DNA of 64,000 nucleotides from Mageeibacillus sp. UBA6976 (GTDB taxonomy: Bacteria > Bacillota > Clostridia > Saccharofermentanales > Saccharofermentanaceae): contig DJYO01000031.1 in the NCBI GenBank assembly GCA_002450155.1, forward strand, positions 20,980 to 84,979. The letters run 5' to 3'. Position 1 is the stretch's first letter. Every line of letters begins with the position of its first letter. The notes under the pieces were generated by a model that was not told the origin of the DNA, made no database searches, and saw only the letters and a list, made by a program, of their open reading frames with translations. The position numbers and the translations under genes are program-made. Positions 8,078 to 17,427 of this stretch are shown here, piece after piece.

Positions 8078-8647
8078 ATGTTAAGCGAGATAAAGATCAA
8101 GATACTTAAGGGAACCATAGAAGTGTTCAACAAAAAGGGGCTCAAGCTTACCATGGACGATGTGGCAGACAGGCTTAAGATCTCAAAGAAGACGATATAT
8201 AAGGAATACTCTAGCAAGGAAGAGATGTTCGAGAGCCTGGCAGATTATGTCTTCGACAATATAAAGAAGAGAGAAGAAGAGATACTCGGTATGGAAGGTG
8301 TTGCCACCGAAGAGAAGATAAGAAGACTTCTCTCTGCAATGCCTGAAGGATACAGGAATATCAACTTCCAGGAACTGCATTCCCTTAAGGATAAATATCC
8401 GAAAGTATATAAGAAGATCCAGAGAAGACTTGAGACAGGTTGGGAGCCTACATTCAAGCTCCTGGAGCAGGGTAAGGCAGAAGGGATAATAAGACCGGAA
8501 ACAGATCTTATGATGGTAAAGATAATGATGGAAGCTTCTCTTGAGAGATTCTTCGAGAAGGACGTAATGGGCGGCAGCGATAAGAAATATAACGACTATC
8601 TTAACGAAGTAACAGACATCATCCTGATGGGTATATCTGCAAGATAA
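8078..8647 (+). CDS. TetR/AcrR-family regulator, probable galactoside operon regulator
   Basis: The 189-residue protein has an N-terminal TetR helix-turn-helix: KGTIEVFNKKGLKLTMDDVADRL, then KISKKTIYKEYSSKEEMFESL. The C-terminal domain is unassigned. I chose the ATG at 8078 because GGAGG lies about 12 nt before it; an upstream GTG at 8045 would add residues derived from the leader. The gene is first in a tight plus-strand operon of galactoside genes (9 nt to the next), so regulation of that operon is inferred. Its binding site may be the repeat at 7958-7985. The effector is unknown. Confidence 0.88.
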   Translation: MLSEIKIKILKGTIEVFNKKGLKLTMDDVADRLKISKKTIYKEYSSKEEMFESLADYVFDNIKKREEEILGMEGVATEEKIRRLLSAMPEGYRNINFQELHSLKDKYPKVYKKIQRRLETGWEPTFKLLEQGKAEGIIRPETDLMMVKIMMEASLERFFEKDVMGGSDKKYNDYLNEVTDIILMGISAR

Positions 8648-8656
8648 GGAGGACAT

Positions 8657-10120
8657 ATGGACAGAGCAGCATCAGTTTATGGCAATGAGCAGCCAAAGAG
8701 AGTTTATAAGAAGGCTTTAAAGTCTAAGGCCAAATATGTTAAGAAGTTCGGAGACGATACAGATGCCGATTATTCTGCCAGAGTCGCTGAGAATGAATAT
8801 ATAGGCGATATCCTGGGAGTAAAGAATGTACTGATAGGCGACAGGGACAGCGGGACCTGCGAAGGCTTTGATAACGATAAGGGCATTATCGTAGGCAATA
8901 TCAGAATGGGTTTCGGTCATTACAGGATCTCCATGGCCATAGCTTCTGCAGCAAACTCCATGGGATATGTTCCTTACTGGATGGACCTTAATTCCTATAA
9001 GCAGACGACATGCACCAAGGTAATATCAGCACAGAACGATCTTTATTCAATGGGTTCAAGACTGTCGCAGAAGGTGCCTCTTTTTAATAAGCTCTTCTGG
9101 GAGCCGCTGAATTACGAAGGGTTCAAGAAGCTGACCTATAACGCCGCAGACCAGAAGAATGCTGAACTGATGGCATCTGTATATGCTAATGTTCCCAAGG
9201 ATATCCCGGTGGTTGCAACTCACGTGTGGCCTGCCCAGGCTGCGCTTCATGCAGGTATGAAGCATGTTGTAAATGCAGTCCCCGATAACTGGGCAATGGC
9301 GCTTCACTACGCAGAGGGCAGCACACACTGTGTGCAGACACACTTTGTATATCAGGGCTACAGGACCTTTAACGGAATGGCAGGCAAAAAGATATTAAAG
9401 CCCATGCCCGAAGATTCACTCAAGTACACAGGCCATTTTGTAGATCATGAGCTGGTTACCAATATCGAAGCTGACTGCAAGGCAAGACTTGACCGCAAGG
9501 CAGAGGGAGGGCCCATGAGATTCCTGCTCACCATAGGCGGTGCAGGTGCACAAAAGGAAATATTTGCAGCGATAATAAACGAGCTCCTGCCTGATATAAG
9601 AGCCGGCAAGGCAACTGTACTGGTAAACATAGGTGACTATCAGAATGTATGGCTAGATCTTCAGAGTATGGTGCCCGGCATGAAGGATATGGCTAAGACA
9701 CACTTCAATGATTGGGATGAGACCAGGAAATTCTGCAATGATGCTCTTACAGGTGACGTATCCGGAGTGCACATCTTCTGCCATGAGAATATCTTTGAAG
9801 CAGTATATGCAACTAACCTCCTGATGAGATGCTCTGATGTTCTGGTCACTAAGCCTTCGGAGCTGTCCTACTATCCCGTCCCCAAGCTCTTTATCAAGAG
9901 GATCGGAGGCCACGAGCAGTGGGGCGCAATACACTCTGCCGAGATAGGTGACGGAACGCTTGAATGCAGGGACATCCCCCATACTCTGCAGATGATAAGA
10001 CTGTTCATAGACGATAACACAACACTTAAAGACATGTGCGAGAACATAATCAGAAATAAAGCCTTCGGGATCTATGACGGAGCGTATGAAGTTATAAAGA
10101 TCGCAATGGGCATGAAGTAA
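8657..10120 (+). CDS. GT-B-like protein resembling MGDG synthase/MurG, function unknown
   Basis: A 487-residue protein with a glycosyltransferase-B look. The N-terminal half has VGNIRMGFGHYRISMAIASA, like the glycine/histidine loop of diacylglycerol glucosyltransferases and MurG. The C-terminal half starts with RFLLTIGGAGAQKE and has VTKPSELSYYPVPKLFI, in the place of the nucleotide-sugar binding helix. No membrane segment is seen. It lies between the TetR gene and the symporter in the galactoside operon, 9 nt and 16 nt from its neighbours. It may be a transferase or phosphorylase-like enzyme acting on galactosides. The family is not experimentally assigned to my knowledge. Confidence 0.7.
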   Translation: MDRAASVYGNEQPKRVYKKALKSKAKYVKKFGDDTDADYSARVAENEYIGDILGVKNVLIGDRDSGTCEGFDNDKGIIVGNIRMGFGHYRISMAIASAANSMGYVPYWMDLNSYKQTTCTKVISAQNDLYSMGSRLSQKVPLFNKLFWEPLNYEGFKKLTYNAADQKNAELMASVYANVPKDIPVVATHVWPAQAALHAGMKHVVNAVPDNWAMALHYAEGSTHCVQTHFVYQGYRTFNGMAGKKILKPMPEDSLKYTGHFVDHELVTNIEADCKARLDRKAEGGPMRFLLTIGGAGAQKEIFAAIINELLPDIRAGKATVLVNIGDYQNVWLDLQSMVPGMKDMAKTHFNDWDETRKFCNDALTGDVSGVHIFCHENIFEAVYATNLLMRCSDVLVTKPSELSYYPVPKLFIKRIGGHEQWGAIHSAEIGDGTLECRDIPHTLQMIRLFIDDNTTLKDMCENIIRNKAFGIYDGAYEVIKIAMGMK

Positions 10121-10136
10121 GAAAGGAGCGCATATT

Positions 10137-11957
10137 ATGGAAACAAGGAAGGGTTTGACCGGCAAGGAGAAATTTGCTTACGGTATAGGTGCCGTAGGTA
10201 AGGATATGGTGTACATGCTGTCTGCATCTTATATCCTCTACTACTTCCAGGATGTAATGAAGACCAGTGCTATCGCCATGGGAATAATACTCCTTATAGC
10301 GAGAGTCTTCGATGCGTTTAACGATCCTATAATGGGTGTCATTGTCGCCAAGACAAAGACCAGGTGGGGCAAGTTCCGTCCCTGGCTTCTTATCGGTACG
10401 GTTACCAATGCCGTGATCTTGATCCTGATGTTCTCCTGTCCTCCCACATTAGACGGCAAGGGACTTATAGCTTATGCGGCAGTTACATATATCCTCTGGG
10501 GTGTAACCTATACCATGATGGACATCCCTTACTGGTCCATGATCCCCGCATTTACAAAGGGCGGCAAGGAGAGAGAGGGACTGTCCGCTCTTGCCCGTTC
10601 CTGCGCCGGCGTAGGTTCTGCTCTTGTAACCGTTATCACGGTAATGGCAGTAGCAGCCTTAGGTTCAAGATTTGCTGCAAACAGCTCTGATAACATAACC
10701 AAGACATTTGATTCTAAAGATATGGATATCACGGCTTATGTCGTAAGGCTCGATCAGGACAACAACCCCACATCAGATGTGATAGAGTATTCTCTCGATA
10801 AGACTGATGTTACGGTAAGCGTTACCGGTACCGAGAGAGCATTCGGAGAAAGCTACTACTTTAATACGAACAATACTAAATATGAGTTCGATATAAATGG
10901 AGTTAAGGCTAAGACATCCCAGGTTGAATTTTGTATGGATTCCGCTGATGCAGCTGAAGCAGCAGTAGCATTCTATGTAGACAGCGAAGCTTTCGATTCT
11001 ATAAAGGGTTCGGATTCCATCAAGGCAGAGCTTACCATGGATTCCACTTTGGAAGTTGAGAGACTTGGTTATAAGTATTTCTCCATCATAATAGGTATCC
11101 TCTTTGTGGTATTTACTCTGATAACATGTATCGTCATCAAGGAAAAGTCATCTGTAGATATGCAGACCGCATCTGTAGGACAGATGTTCAAGGCTCTCCT
11201 TACAAATGATCAGGCAATGACCATAGTCATCACAATAGTACTTGTTAATACTGCTACATACATAACATCGAACCTGCTTATCTATTTCTTTAAGTACGAC
11301 CTTGCAGGATCTAACTGGCAGGGCAATTACACACTATTTAATACATTTGCAGGCGGCATGCAGATCATCGCCATGATGCTCCTGTTCCCTCTGCTCCGCA
11401 AAGCTTTCAATACTCTTAAGATATTCTATATCTGCGTATTCTCAGCTATAGGCGGTTATGTGATACTGCTCGTTATGGCTCTTGCAGGAACCAAGAGCGT
11501 GTTCCCCTTCTTTGTACCGGGCTTCTTTATAATGGCGGCAGTAGGTATCCTCAATGTAGTCGTAACCATATTCCTTGCAAATACAGTAGACTACGGCGAG
11601 CTTAAGAACGGCAGGAGAGATGAGTCAGTCATATTCTCCATGCAGACATTTGTAGTAAAGCTCGCATCCGGTATAGCAGCTCTTGTGGCATCTATCTGCC
11701 TTACAGTATTTAACATCCAGGAAGAAAGCGATGCCGTGGTCACAGTAAGCGTACTTGCAGATAAGATAAGTAAGTTCAAGGACAGCGTTGTAGAGACCAT
11801 CAATTCCAATTCCGTTATAGGCTTAAGGCTTGTAATGACACTTACCCCCATCCTGGTCCTCGGCATAGCATTGCTGGTATTTAAGTCCAGATATATCCTG
11901 ACAGATAAGAAGCTTGAAGAGATCAGCGGTGAGCTAAAAACAAGGAGCGGATCATGA
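10137..11957 (+). CDS. GPH-family (MelB-like) galactoside:cation symporter with inserted domain
   Basis: The protein has 606 residues, whereas family members usually have about 450-500. The GPH signature FDAFNDPIMGVIVAKTKTRW is near residues 60-80. Twelve membrane helices are apparent. The excess is a polar, beta-rich stretch of about 125 residues (roughly 185-310) between TM5 and TM6, on the predicted outside. After it TM6 reads YFSIIIGILFVVFTLITCIV. Cargo is inferred from the two glycosidases downstream to be alpha- and/or beta-galactosides. The stop overlaps the next ATG (ATGA). Confidence 0.9.
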   Translation: METRKGLTGKEKFAYGIGAVGKDMVYMLSASYILYYFQDVMKTSAIAMGIILLIARVFDAFNDPIMGVIVAKTKTRWGKFRPWLLIGTVTNAVILILMFSCPPTLDGKGLIAYAAVTYILWGVTYTMMDIPYWSMIPAFTKGGKEREGLSALARSCAGVGSALVTVITVMAVAALGSRFAANSSDNITKTFDSKDMDITAYVVRLDQDNNPTSDVIEYSLDKTDVTVSVTGTERAFGESYYFNTNNTKYEFDINGVKAKTSQVEFCMDSADAAEAAVAFYVDSEAFDSIKGSDSIKAELTMDSTLEVERLGYKYFSIIIGILFVVFTLITCIVIKEKSSVDMQTASVGQMFKALLTNDQAMTIVITIVLVNTATYITSNLLIYFFKYDLAGSNWQGNYTLFNTFAGGMQIIAMMLLFPLLRKAFNTLKIFYICVFSAIGGYVILLVMALAGTKSVFPFFVPGFFIMAAVGILNVVVTIFLANTVDYGELKNGRRDESVIFSMQTFVVKLASGIAALVASICLTVFNIQEESDAVVTVSVLADKISKFKDSVVETINSNSVIGLRLVMTLTPILVLGIALLVFKSRYILTDKKLEEISGELKTRSGS

Positions 11958-14368
11958 TCACTATCAAAGGAGAAAACCATCCTCTGTTTATCCTGAATAC
12001 TCCTCATACCACATATGCCATGAAGGTGTTGGATTCAGGTCATATAGAGCATCTTTACTACGGGCGCAAGATCCATATGGACAGCAGCGACGGCCTTACT
12101 GAGCAGCACGAGTTTGCTCCGGGAACCACCGTAGTCTATTCCAAAGAACACAGTAACATATCCCTTGAGGATATGAGACTGGAGATGAGCTCTTACGGCA
12201 AAGGAGATGTAAGAGAGGCCTTCCTTGAGCTTGTAAATGCCGATGGCAGCATGACCTCGGATTTCCTCTACGAGGGCTATCTTGAGAGCAAAGGAAGAGA
12301 CGGCGGCACGGAAGGCTTGCCCACATCTTATGGCGAGGAAGCTGAAGTCCTGACCATAACCCTCAGGGACAAAGATAATGGTCTTAAGCTGGAGCTTATC
12401 TATGCCGTATATCCTGACTGTGATGTCATCACCAGGATGAGCCGTCTTACCAATGAAGGCACAGACGATATCAGAATACAAAAGCTCATGAGCTGCCAGA
12501 TCGATCTGGACCCTAACAGTTATGTGTTCAGCACATTTACCGGAGCATGGGCGAGAGAGATGAAGAGGACTGATATGCCTGTATCTTCTGCAAGGCTGGT
12601 CAATTCCAGTTTTACAGGTAATTCATCCAACAGGGCAAACCCTTTCTGCATGATATCTGTGAGGGGTGCCTGCGAAGACTATGGCGAAGTCTATGGCTTT
12701 AATCTCGTATACAGCGGCAACCACTATGAATCTGTGGAGAAGAGCCCCTACGGCAAGGTGAGATTCCTTACGGGCATAAACCCCACAGCATTTGAATGGA
12801 AACTATCGAAAGGAGAGTCCTTCCTGACCCCTGAAGCGGTCATGACATATTCCTCTATGGGATATAACGGAATGAGCGGGCAGATGCACGACTTTGTGTC
12901 AGAGCATATCCTGCGTGGTCCGTGGAAGGACAGACTTCGGCCTGTTCTGCTGAACTCCTGGGAGGCATCCTACTTTAAGATCTCGGAGGGCAAGCTCCTT
13001 CGCCTTGCAAGAAGGGCAAAGGAAGCGGGTATAGAGCTCTTTGTCATGGACGACGGCTGGTTTGGCGAGCGTAATGACGATACTTCATCCCTGGGTGACT
13101 GGTTCCCGGATACGGCGAAACTTCCCGGTGGCGTTAAGGGCATCTGCAACAAGGTAAGAGCTCTCGGTCTGGAATTCGGCATCTGGGTAGAGCCCGAGAT
13201 GATAAGCCGGGAGAGCGGACTATATCTCGCACATCCGGAATGGGCCATGGATATCCCCGGCAAGAGCCATTCCGAAGGAAGAAACCAGATGATCCTGGAT
13301 CTTGCCAATATAGAAGTGCAGGATCATCTTATTAACGTCATGAGCCGTGTGTTCTCATCTGCGGATATCTCATATGTTAAGTGGGATATGAACAGAAATT
13401 TTTCGGATATATTCTCAAGGTCCCTTCCCGCTGACAGGCAGGGCGAGGTTACCCACAGATATATCCTGGGGCTGTACAGGATAATGGGAGAGCTTACAAG
13501 GAGATTCCCCGATATCCTCTTCGAAGGCTGCGCGTCCGGCGGTAACAGGTTCGATCTCGGAATACTCAGTTTCTTCCCTCAGATCTGGGGGAGCGACGAT
13601 ACCGATGCAGCCTGCAGGGCAGAGATCCAGACCGGCTACAGTTACGGCTATCCCATGAAGACCGTGACTTCTCACGTATCTGACTGCCCGAACCATCAGA
13701 CATTAAGAAGGACTCCCATTGAGACCAGATTCAATGTGGCAGCTTTCGGCGTGCTCGGATATGAATGCAATCTGGTGGATATGTCCCCGGATGATTTTGC
13801 CGCCGTAAAAGCCCAGATAGCCATGTATAAGAAGTGGCGGGATGTAATGCAGTTCGGAAGATTTTACAGGAGATCATCTGTATCTGATTCAAGTGGATCC
13901 GGCATGAGCGTTCTTGAACCTATGCCGGGCAATGACATATCCTGGACCGTGGTATCTAAGGATAAGACGAGAGCCGTCTCCATGACCATGCAGCTGATGG
14001 CTCGCCCCAATGTGCAGTGGGGAGTGCTTAAGCCCATGGGACTTGATCCTGATAAGAAATACCATATCGAAGGAAGGGATATAAAGTTTGATCTGAGACT
14101 CTTCGGAGGGCTCATCAATTATGTCGCTCCGATCCATGTTAAGCAGGACGGGCTTGCACACAGGACTATTGCAAGATTCTATAAGATGAAGGCCGAGAAG
14201 GAATCCCACGATATGTACGGAGATGCCATGATGTATGCGGGAGTTCACTTATGCAGTGCTTTTGCATCCGGCGGTTACAACGAGAACATGAGATATTACC
14301 CTGACTACGGATCCAGGATCTATACCATAAGCAAGCTGGAGGAAGAACATGAGGATCGACTTGAATAA
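11954..14368 (+). CDS. GH36 alpha-galactosidase
   Basis: An 804-residue GH36 enzyme without signal peptide, so it probably acts in the cytoplasm on imported melibiose or raffinose-type sugars. Key motifs are FVMDDGWFGERNDD, KWDMNRNFSD with the nucleophile Asp near 478, CASGGNRFDLGIL, and WGSDDTDA with the acid/base Asp near 547. The start ATG overlaps the symporter stop by 4 nt and its own end overlaps the next gene by 20 nt, indicating translational coupling. It releases galactose, which feeds GalK and GalT encoded divergently. Confidence 0.95.
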   Translation: MITIKGENHPLFILNTPHTTYAMKVLDSGHIEHLYYGRKIHMDSSDGLTEQHEFAPGTTVVYSKEHSNISLEDMRLEMSSYGKGDVREAFLELVNADGSMTSDFLYEGYLESKGRDGGTEGLPTSYGEEAEVLTITLRDKDNGLKLELIYAVYPDCDVITRMSRLTNEGTDDIRIQKLMSCQIDLDPNSYVFSTFTGAWAREMKRTDMPVSSARLVNSSFTGNSSNRANPFCMISVRGACEDYGEVYGFNLVYSGNHYESVEKSPYGKVRFLTGINPTAFEWKLSKGESFLTPEAVMTYSSMGYNGMSGQMHDFVSEHILRGPWKDRLRPVLLNSWEASYFKISEGKLLRLARRAKEAGIELFVMDDGWFGERNDDTSSLGDWFPDTAKLPGGVKGICNKVRALGLEFGIWVEPEMISRESGLYLAHPEWAMDIPGKSHSEGRNQMILDLANIEVQDHLINVMSRVFSSADISYVKWDMNRNFSDIFSRSLPADRQGEVTHRYILGLYRIMGELTRRFPDILFEGCASGGNRFDLGILSFFPQIWGSDDTDAACRAEIQTGYSYGYPMKTVTSHVSDCPNHQTLRRTPIETRFNVAAFGVLGYECNLVDMSPDDFAAVKAQIAMYKKWRDVMQFGRFYRRSSVSDSSGSGMSVLEPMPGNDISWTVVSKDKTRAVSMTMQLMARPNVQWGVLKPMGLDPDKKYHIEGRDIKFDLRLFGGLINYVAPIHVKQDGLAHRTIARFYKMKAEKESHDMYGDAMMYAGVHLCSAFASGGYNENMRYYPDYGSRIYTISKLEEEHEDRLE

Positions 14369-16706
14369 CGGATGGTTATGGACAGACAGCTTCAGCGCTG
14401 ACATGACTCAGAGGGTGTATAAGGGCGAAGATAAGATGCAGGAGGTGCGTATTCCTCATGCAGTTAAGATAACACCTCTGAATCACTTCGATGAACATAT
14501 ATATCAGATGGTATCCTGCTACCGCAAGACATTTGACGTTCCTTCAGAGTGGAAGGGAAAGAAGGTATTTGTAAGATTCGAAGCAGTAGCTCACGACGCA
14601 GAGGTCTATATAAACGGGACCAAGGCTGCAAAGCATTCCTGTGGTTATACTGCTTTTACCGTAGATCTTACGGATCACCTGGATTACGGTCAGCAGAACG
14701 TGATCGCCGTAAGATGTGACAGCAATGAGAACCTGAATATTCCGCCCTTCGGTTTTGTAATAGACTACATGACATACGGCGGTATATACAGGGAAGTATC
14801 TCTTGATATAAGAGAGCAAAACTATATCGAAGATGTATTTGTATCTGCAGATATGGACGGCAATGTCCGTATCAGGACTTATGTAGAAGGTGAGGGCAGT
14901 CTTGATTGCAGGATAACAGATCCTGATACCGGAGATCTGATCTATGAGGGCGGAGTAAGCCCTGATGCAGATATCAAGATAAGCGGCATAAAACTTTGGT
15001 CCTGCGACAGCCCCAAGCTCTACGATCTTTGCATGACCCTTGCAAATGGTGATGCAAAAGACATCTTTGAGACAAGATTCGGTTTCAGGTCTATTGAGTT
15101 TAAAAAAGACGGATTCTACCTTAACGGCAGCAAGTTTAAGATAAGGGGGCTTAACCGCCACCAGTCCTGGCCCTATGCCGGATATGCGATGCCCCGCTCC
15201 ATGCAGAGGAAGGATGCGGATATCCTTAAATTTGAGCTTGGAGTAAACAGCGTAAGAACATCTCACTATCCACAGTCAAGGCACTTTTTAGACAGATGCG
15301 ACGAACTGGGAATATTGGTCGTTACCGAGATACCCGGCTGGCAGAATATCGGAGATGACGCCTGGAAGGAACAGGCCGTTATCAATACCGAAGAGATGGT
15401 AAGACAGTACAGAAACCACCCGTCTATAATCTTGTGGGGTGTAAGGATCAACGAATCTGTAGATTGCGACGAGCTCTACGTAAGGACAAATAAGAAGGCA
15501 CATGAATTAGACGACACCCGTCCCACAACCGGCGTAAGATATCTTAAACGGAGCTCGCTCTTAGAGGATGTTTACGCTTATAACGACTTTAGCCATACCG
15601 GTAAGAATCCCGGATGTGAACCCAAGAAGAATGTAACATCTGATATGGATAAGGCCTATCTCGTAAGTGAGTATAACGGGCATATGTATCCCACCAAGAG
15701 TTTTGACGATGAACTCCAGAGATTGGAACACGCCTTAAGGCACTGCAATGTATTAGACAGCGTCATGGCAAATGACGACATAGCAGGCTCCTTCGGCTGG
15801 TGTATGTTCGACTACAACACCCACAAGGATTTCGGTTCGGGGGACAGGATCTGCTATCACGGGGTTACGGATATGTTCAGGAATCCCAAGATGGCGGCAA
15901 GTGTTTATGCGAGCCAGGGCAAAGATACAGGTCCGGTGCTCGAGGTAAGCTCGTCCATGGACATAGGTGAGCATCCTGCAGGAAACAGGGGCGAGATCTA
16001 TATCTTCACAAACTGCGACAGCGTAAAGATGTATAAGAACGATGTGCTGATCAAGGAATACACCCGCAAAGACAGCAAGTATAAGAACATGCTCTTCCCA
16101 CCGATGCTGATAGACGACTTTATCGGAGATCAGATGAAGAAAGCAGAGGGCTTTACGGACAGGCAGGATAAGATCGTAAGGGATGCCCTTAATTTCTCGG
16201 CCATATACGGCATGGAGAACATGCCCCTTAAGATGAAGCTCAGTATGGCAGAAGCCGTTATCAGATTTAAGATGAAGTTCGAAGATGCCTATATGCTCTT
16301 CGGCAAATATATAGGCAACTGGGGCGGAGAATCCATCCGTTTCAGATTCGAAGGCATTAGTGACGGCAAGGTGGTAAAGACAGTGACTAAGGCTTCGATG
16401 ACCAAGCTTATGCTCAAAGCAGATGTTTCGAGCAGCATCCTTACCGAAGGTTCGACCTACGATGTTGCCTCAGTCAGGTTAAGGATCACCGATGAATACG
16501 GCAATGTCATGCCCTTCTATAACAGGACACTGAGAACTGAGATAACAGGTGACATTGAACTCATAGGACCTTCTGCCGTAGACATAAATGGCGGTATGGG
16601 AGGCTTCTATGTAAAGAGTATGGGCAAAGAAGGGGAAGCAAAAGTCCGTGTATACGATCCTGATACAGGTCTTGAGGCTGAATTCTCCTTCGGGATAAGG
16701 ATATAA
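14349..16706 (+). CDS. GH2 beta-galactosidase (or related GH2 exo-enzyme)
   Basis: The 785-residue protein has the GH2 order: jelly-roll sugar-binding domain, immunoglobulin-like domain, then TIM barrel. RGLNRHQSWPYAGYAMP is the conserved barrel entry. Glu369 in WGVRINES is the acid/base and Glu441 in VSEYNGHMYPT the nucleophile. No signal peptide is present. GGAGG precedes the ATG inside the end of the GH36 gene. Beta-galactosidase is favoured by the operon; GH2 also holds beta-glucuronidases and mannosidases, so the exact bond is not certain. The C-terminal ~200 residues appear beta-rich. Confidence 0.88.
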   Translation: MRIDLNNGWLWTDSFSADMTQRVYKGEDKMQEVRIPHAVKITPLNHFDEHIYQMVSCYRKTFDVPSEWKGKKVFVRFEAVAHDAEVYINGTKAAKHSCGYTAFTVDLTDHLDYGQQNVIAVRCDSNENLNIPPFGFVIDYMTYGGIYREVSLDIREQNYIEDVFVSADMDGNVRIRTYVEGEGSLDCRITDPDTGDLIYEGGVSPDADIKISGIKLWSCDSPKLYDLCMTLANGDAKDIFETRFGFRSIEFKKDGFYLNGSKFKIRGLNRHQSWPYAGYAMPRSMQRKDADILKFELGVNSVRTSHYPQSRHFLDRCDELGILVVTEIPGWQNIGDDAWKEQAVINTEEMVRQYRNHPSIILWGVRINESVDCDELYVRTNKKAHELDDTRPTTGVRYLKRSSLLEDVYAYNDFSHTGKNPGCEPKKNVTSDMDKAYLVSEYNGHMYPTKSFDDELQRLEHALRHCNVLDSVMANDDIAGSFGWCMFDYNTHKDFGSGDRICYHGVTDMFRNPKMAASVYASQGKDTGPVLEVSSSMDIGEHPAGNRGEIYIFTNCDSVKMYKNDVLIKEYTRKDSKYKNMLFPPMLIDDFIGDQMKKAEGFTDRQDKIVRDALNFSAIYGMENMPLKMKLSMAEAVIRFKMKFEDAYMLFGKYIGNWGGESIRFRFEGISDGKVVKTVTKASMTKLMLKADVSSSILTEGSTYDVASVRLRITDEYGNVMPFYNRTLRTEITGDIELIGPSAVDINGGMGGFYVKSMGKEGEAKVRVYDPDTGLEAEFSFGIRI

Positions 16707-16713
16707 GACTTGA

Positions 16714-16742
16714 TTGAAAGTCAGGCCTTCGGATAGTAAAAT
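16714..16742 (+). promoter_or_regulatory. Promoter of the pilin-like gene
   Basis: TTGAAA (16714-16719), 17-bp spacer, TAAAAT (16737-16742). This separates the pilin-like gene from the galactoside operon, although no terminator was seen after the GH2 gene. Confidence 0.6.
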
Positions 16743-16773
16743 TTAAACATATCGCTTTAGGAGGTGAGACTAT

Positions 16774-17394
16774 ATGAAGAGATGTTCCAAGAGAGCTTTT
16801 ACTCTTGCCGAGCTAATCGTGGTCCTTGTTATCCTTGCGATACTTGCAGCGATACTTATACCTGCTCTTACAGGATATATTAAGAGAGCAAGGACTGAGA
16901 AGGATATGCAGATGGCAGCTACCCTTCGTGAGGCAGCCCAGGCCGCGCTTACTGAAATGTACGGAAGAGGCGAGATACCGGCTCTCAATCACAAAAAGAA
17001 AGACTGTAGTAATGTAAATGACGGAAGTTATACATGGAACTGGGAATATGCCAACCGTGTCGGCGAACTTGCAGGCCTTCCTGCGGGAACGAGAACTTCA
17101 GAGTCCACGAAATACACATGGCCTTATGTCTTTATTATCCAGGTAGGAAGAATGAAGACATACGGAAACGGCCCTGAGAGTTATACGGTATACAGGGTAT
17201 TCTACCAGCAGACTGCCGATTCCGAACCGTTAGTAATGGACGGCAATGGAATCTACTACGCAAAGGACAGTACTTCGCCTTTGGTATCTAACAAATACGG
17301 GAATATCGATGCTGTATGCTATGGCATCAGCTGGGGCAATGGCGAATATAACCGTCCCGAAGCAGCTATCAATGCTTTCGATTCTGCTACTTAA
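16774..17394 (+). CDS. Orphan type IV pilin-like protein (prepilin N-terminus)
   Basis: The 206-residue protein begins with a short basic leader and then FTLAELIVVLVILAILAAI, the class III prepilin signature with Glu at mature position 5. The residue before the cleavage site is Ala (KRA/FTLAE) rather than the usual Gly. The rest is a polar pilin-like head with one cysteine near residue 71 and another near 189. AGGAGGTGAG precedes the ATG. No prepilin peptidase, assembly ATPase or other pilin is nearby, so it must depend on machinery elsewhere, or serve as a surface protein in its own right. Confidence 0.85.
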   Translation: MKRCSKRAFTLAELIVVLVILAILAAILIPALTGYIKRARTEKDMQMAATLREAAQAALTEMYGRGEIPALNHKKKDCSNVNDGSYTWNWEYANRVGELAGLPAGTRTSESTKYTWPYVFIIQVGRMKTYGNGPESYTVYRVFYQQTADSEPLVMDGNGIYYAKDSTSPLVSNKYGNIDAVCYGISWGNGEYNRPEAAINAFDSAT

Positions 17395-17427
17395 TAAGAA
17401 TGCTTTTGCGAGATAGAGGGGTCTAAT

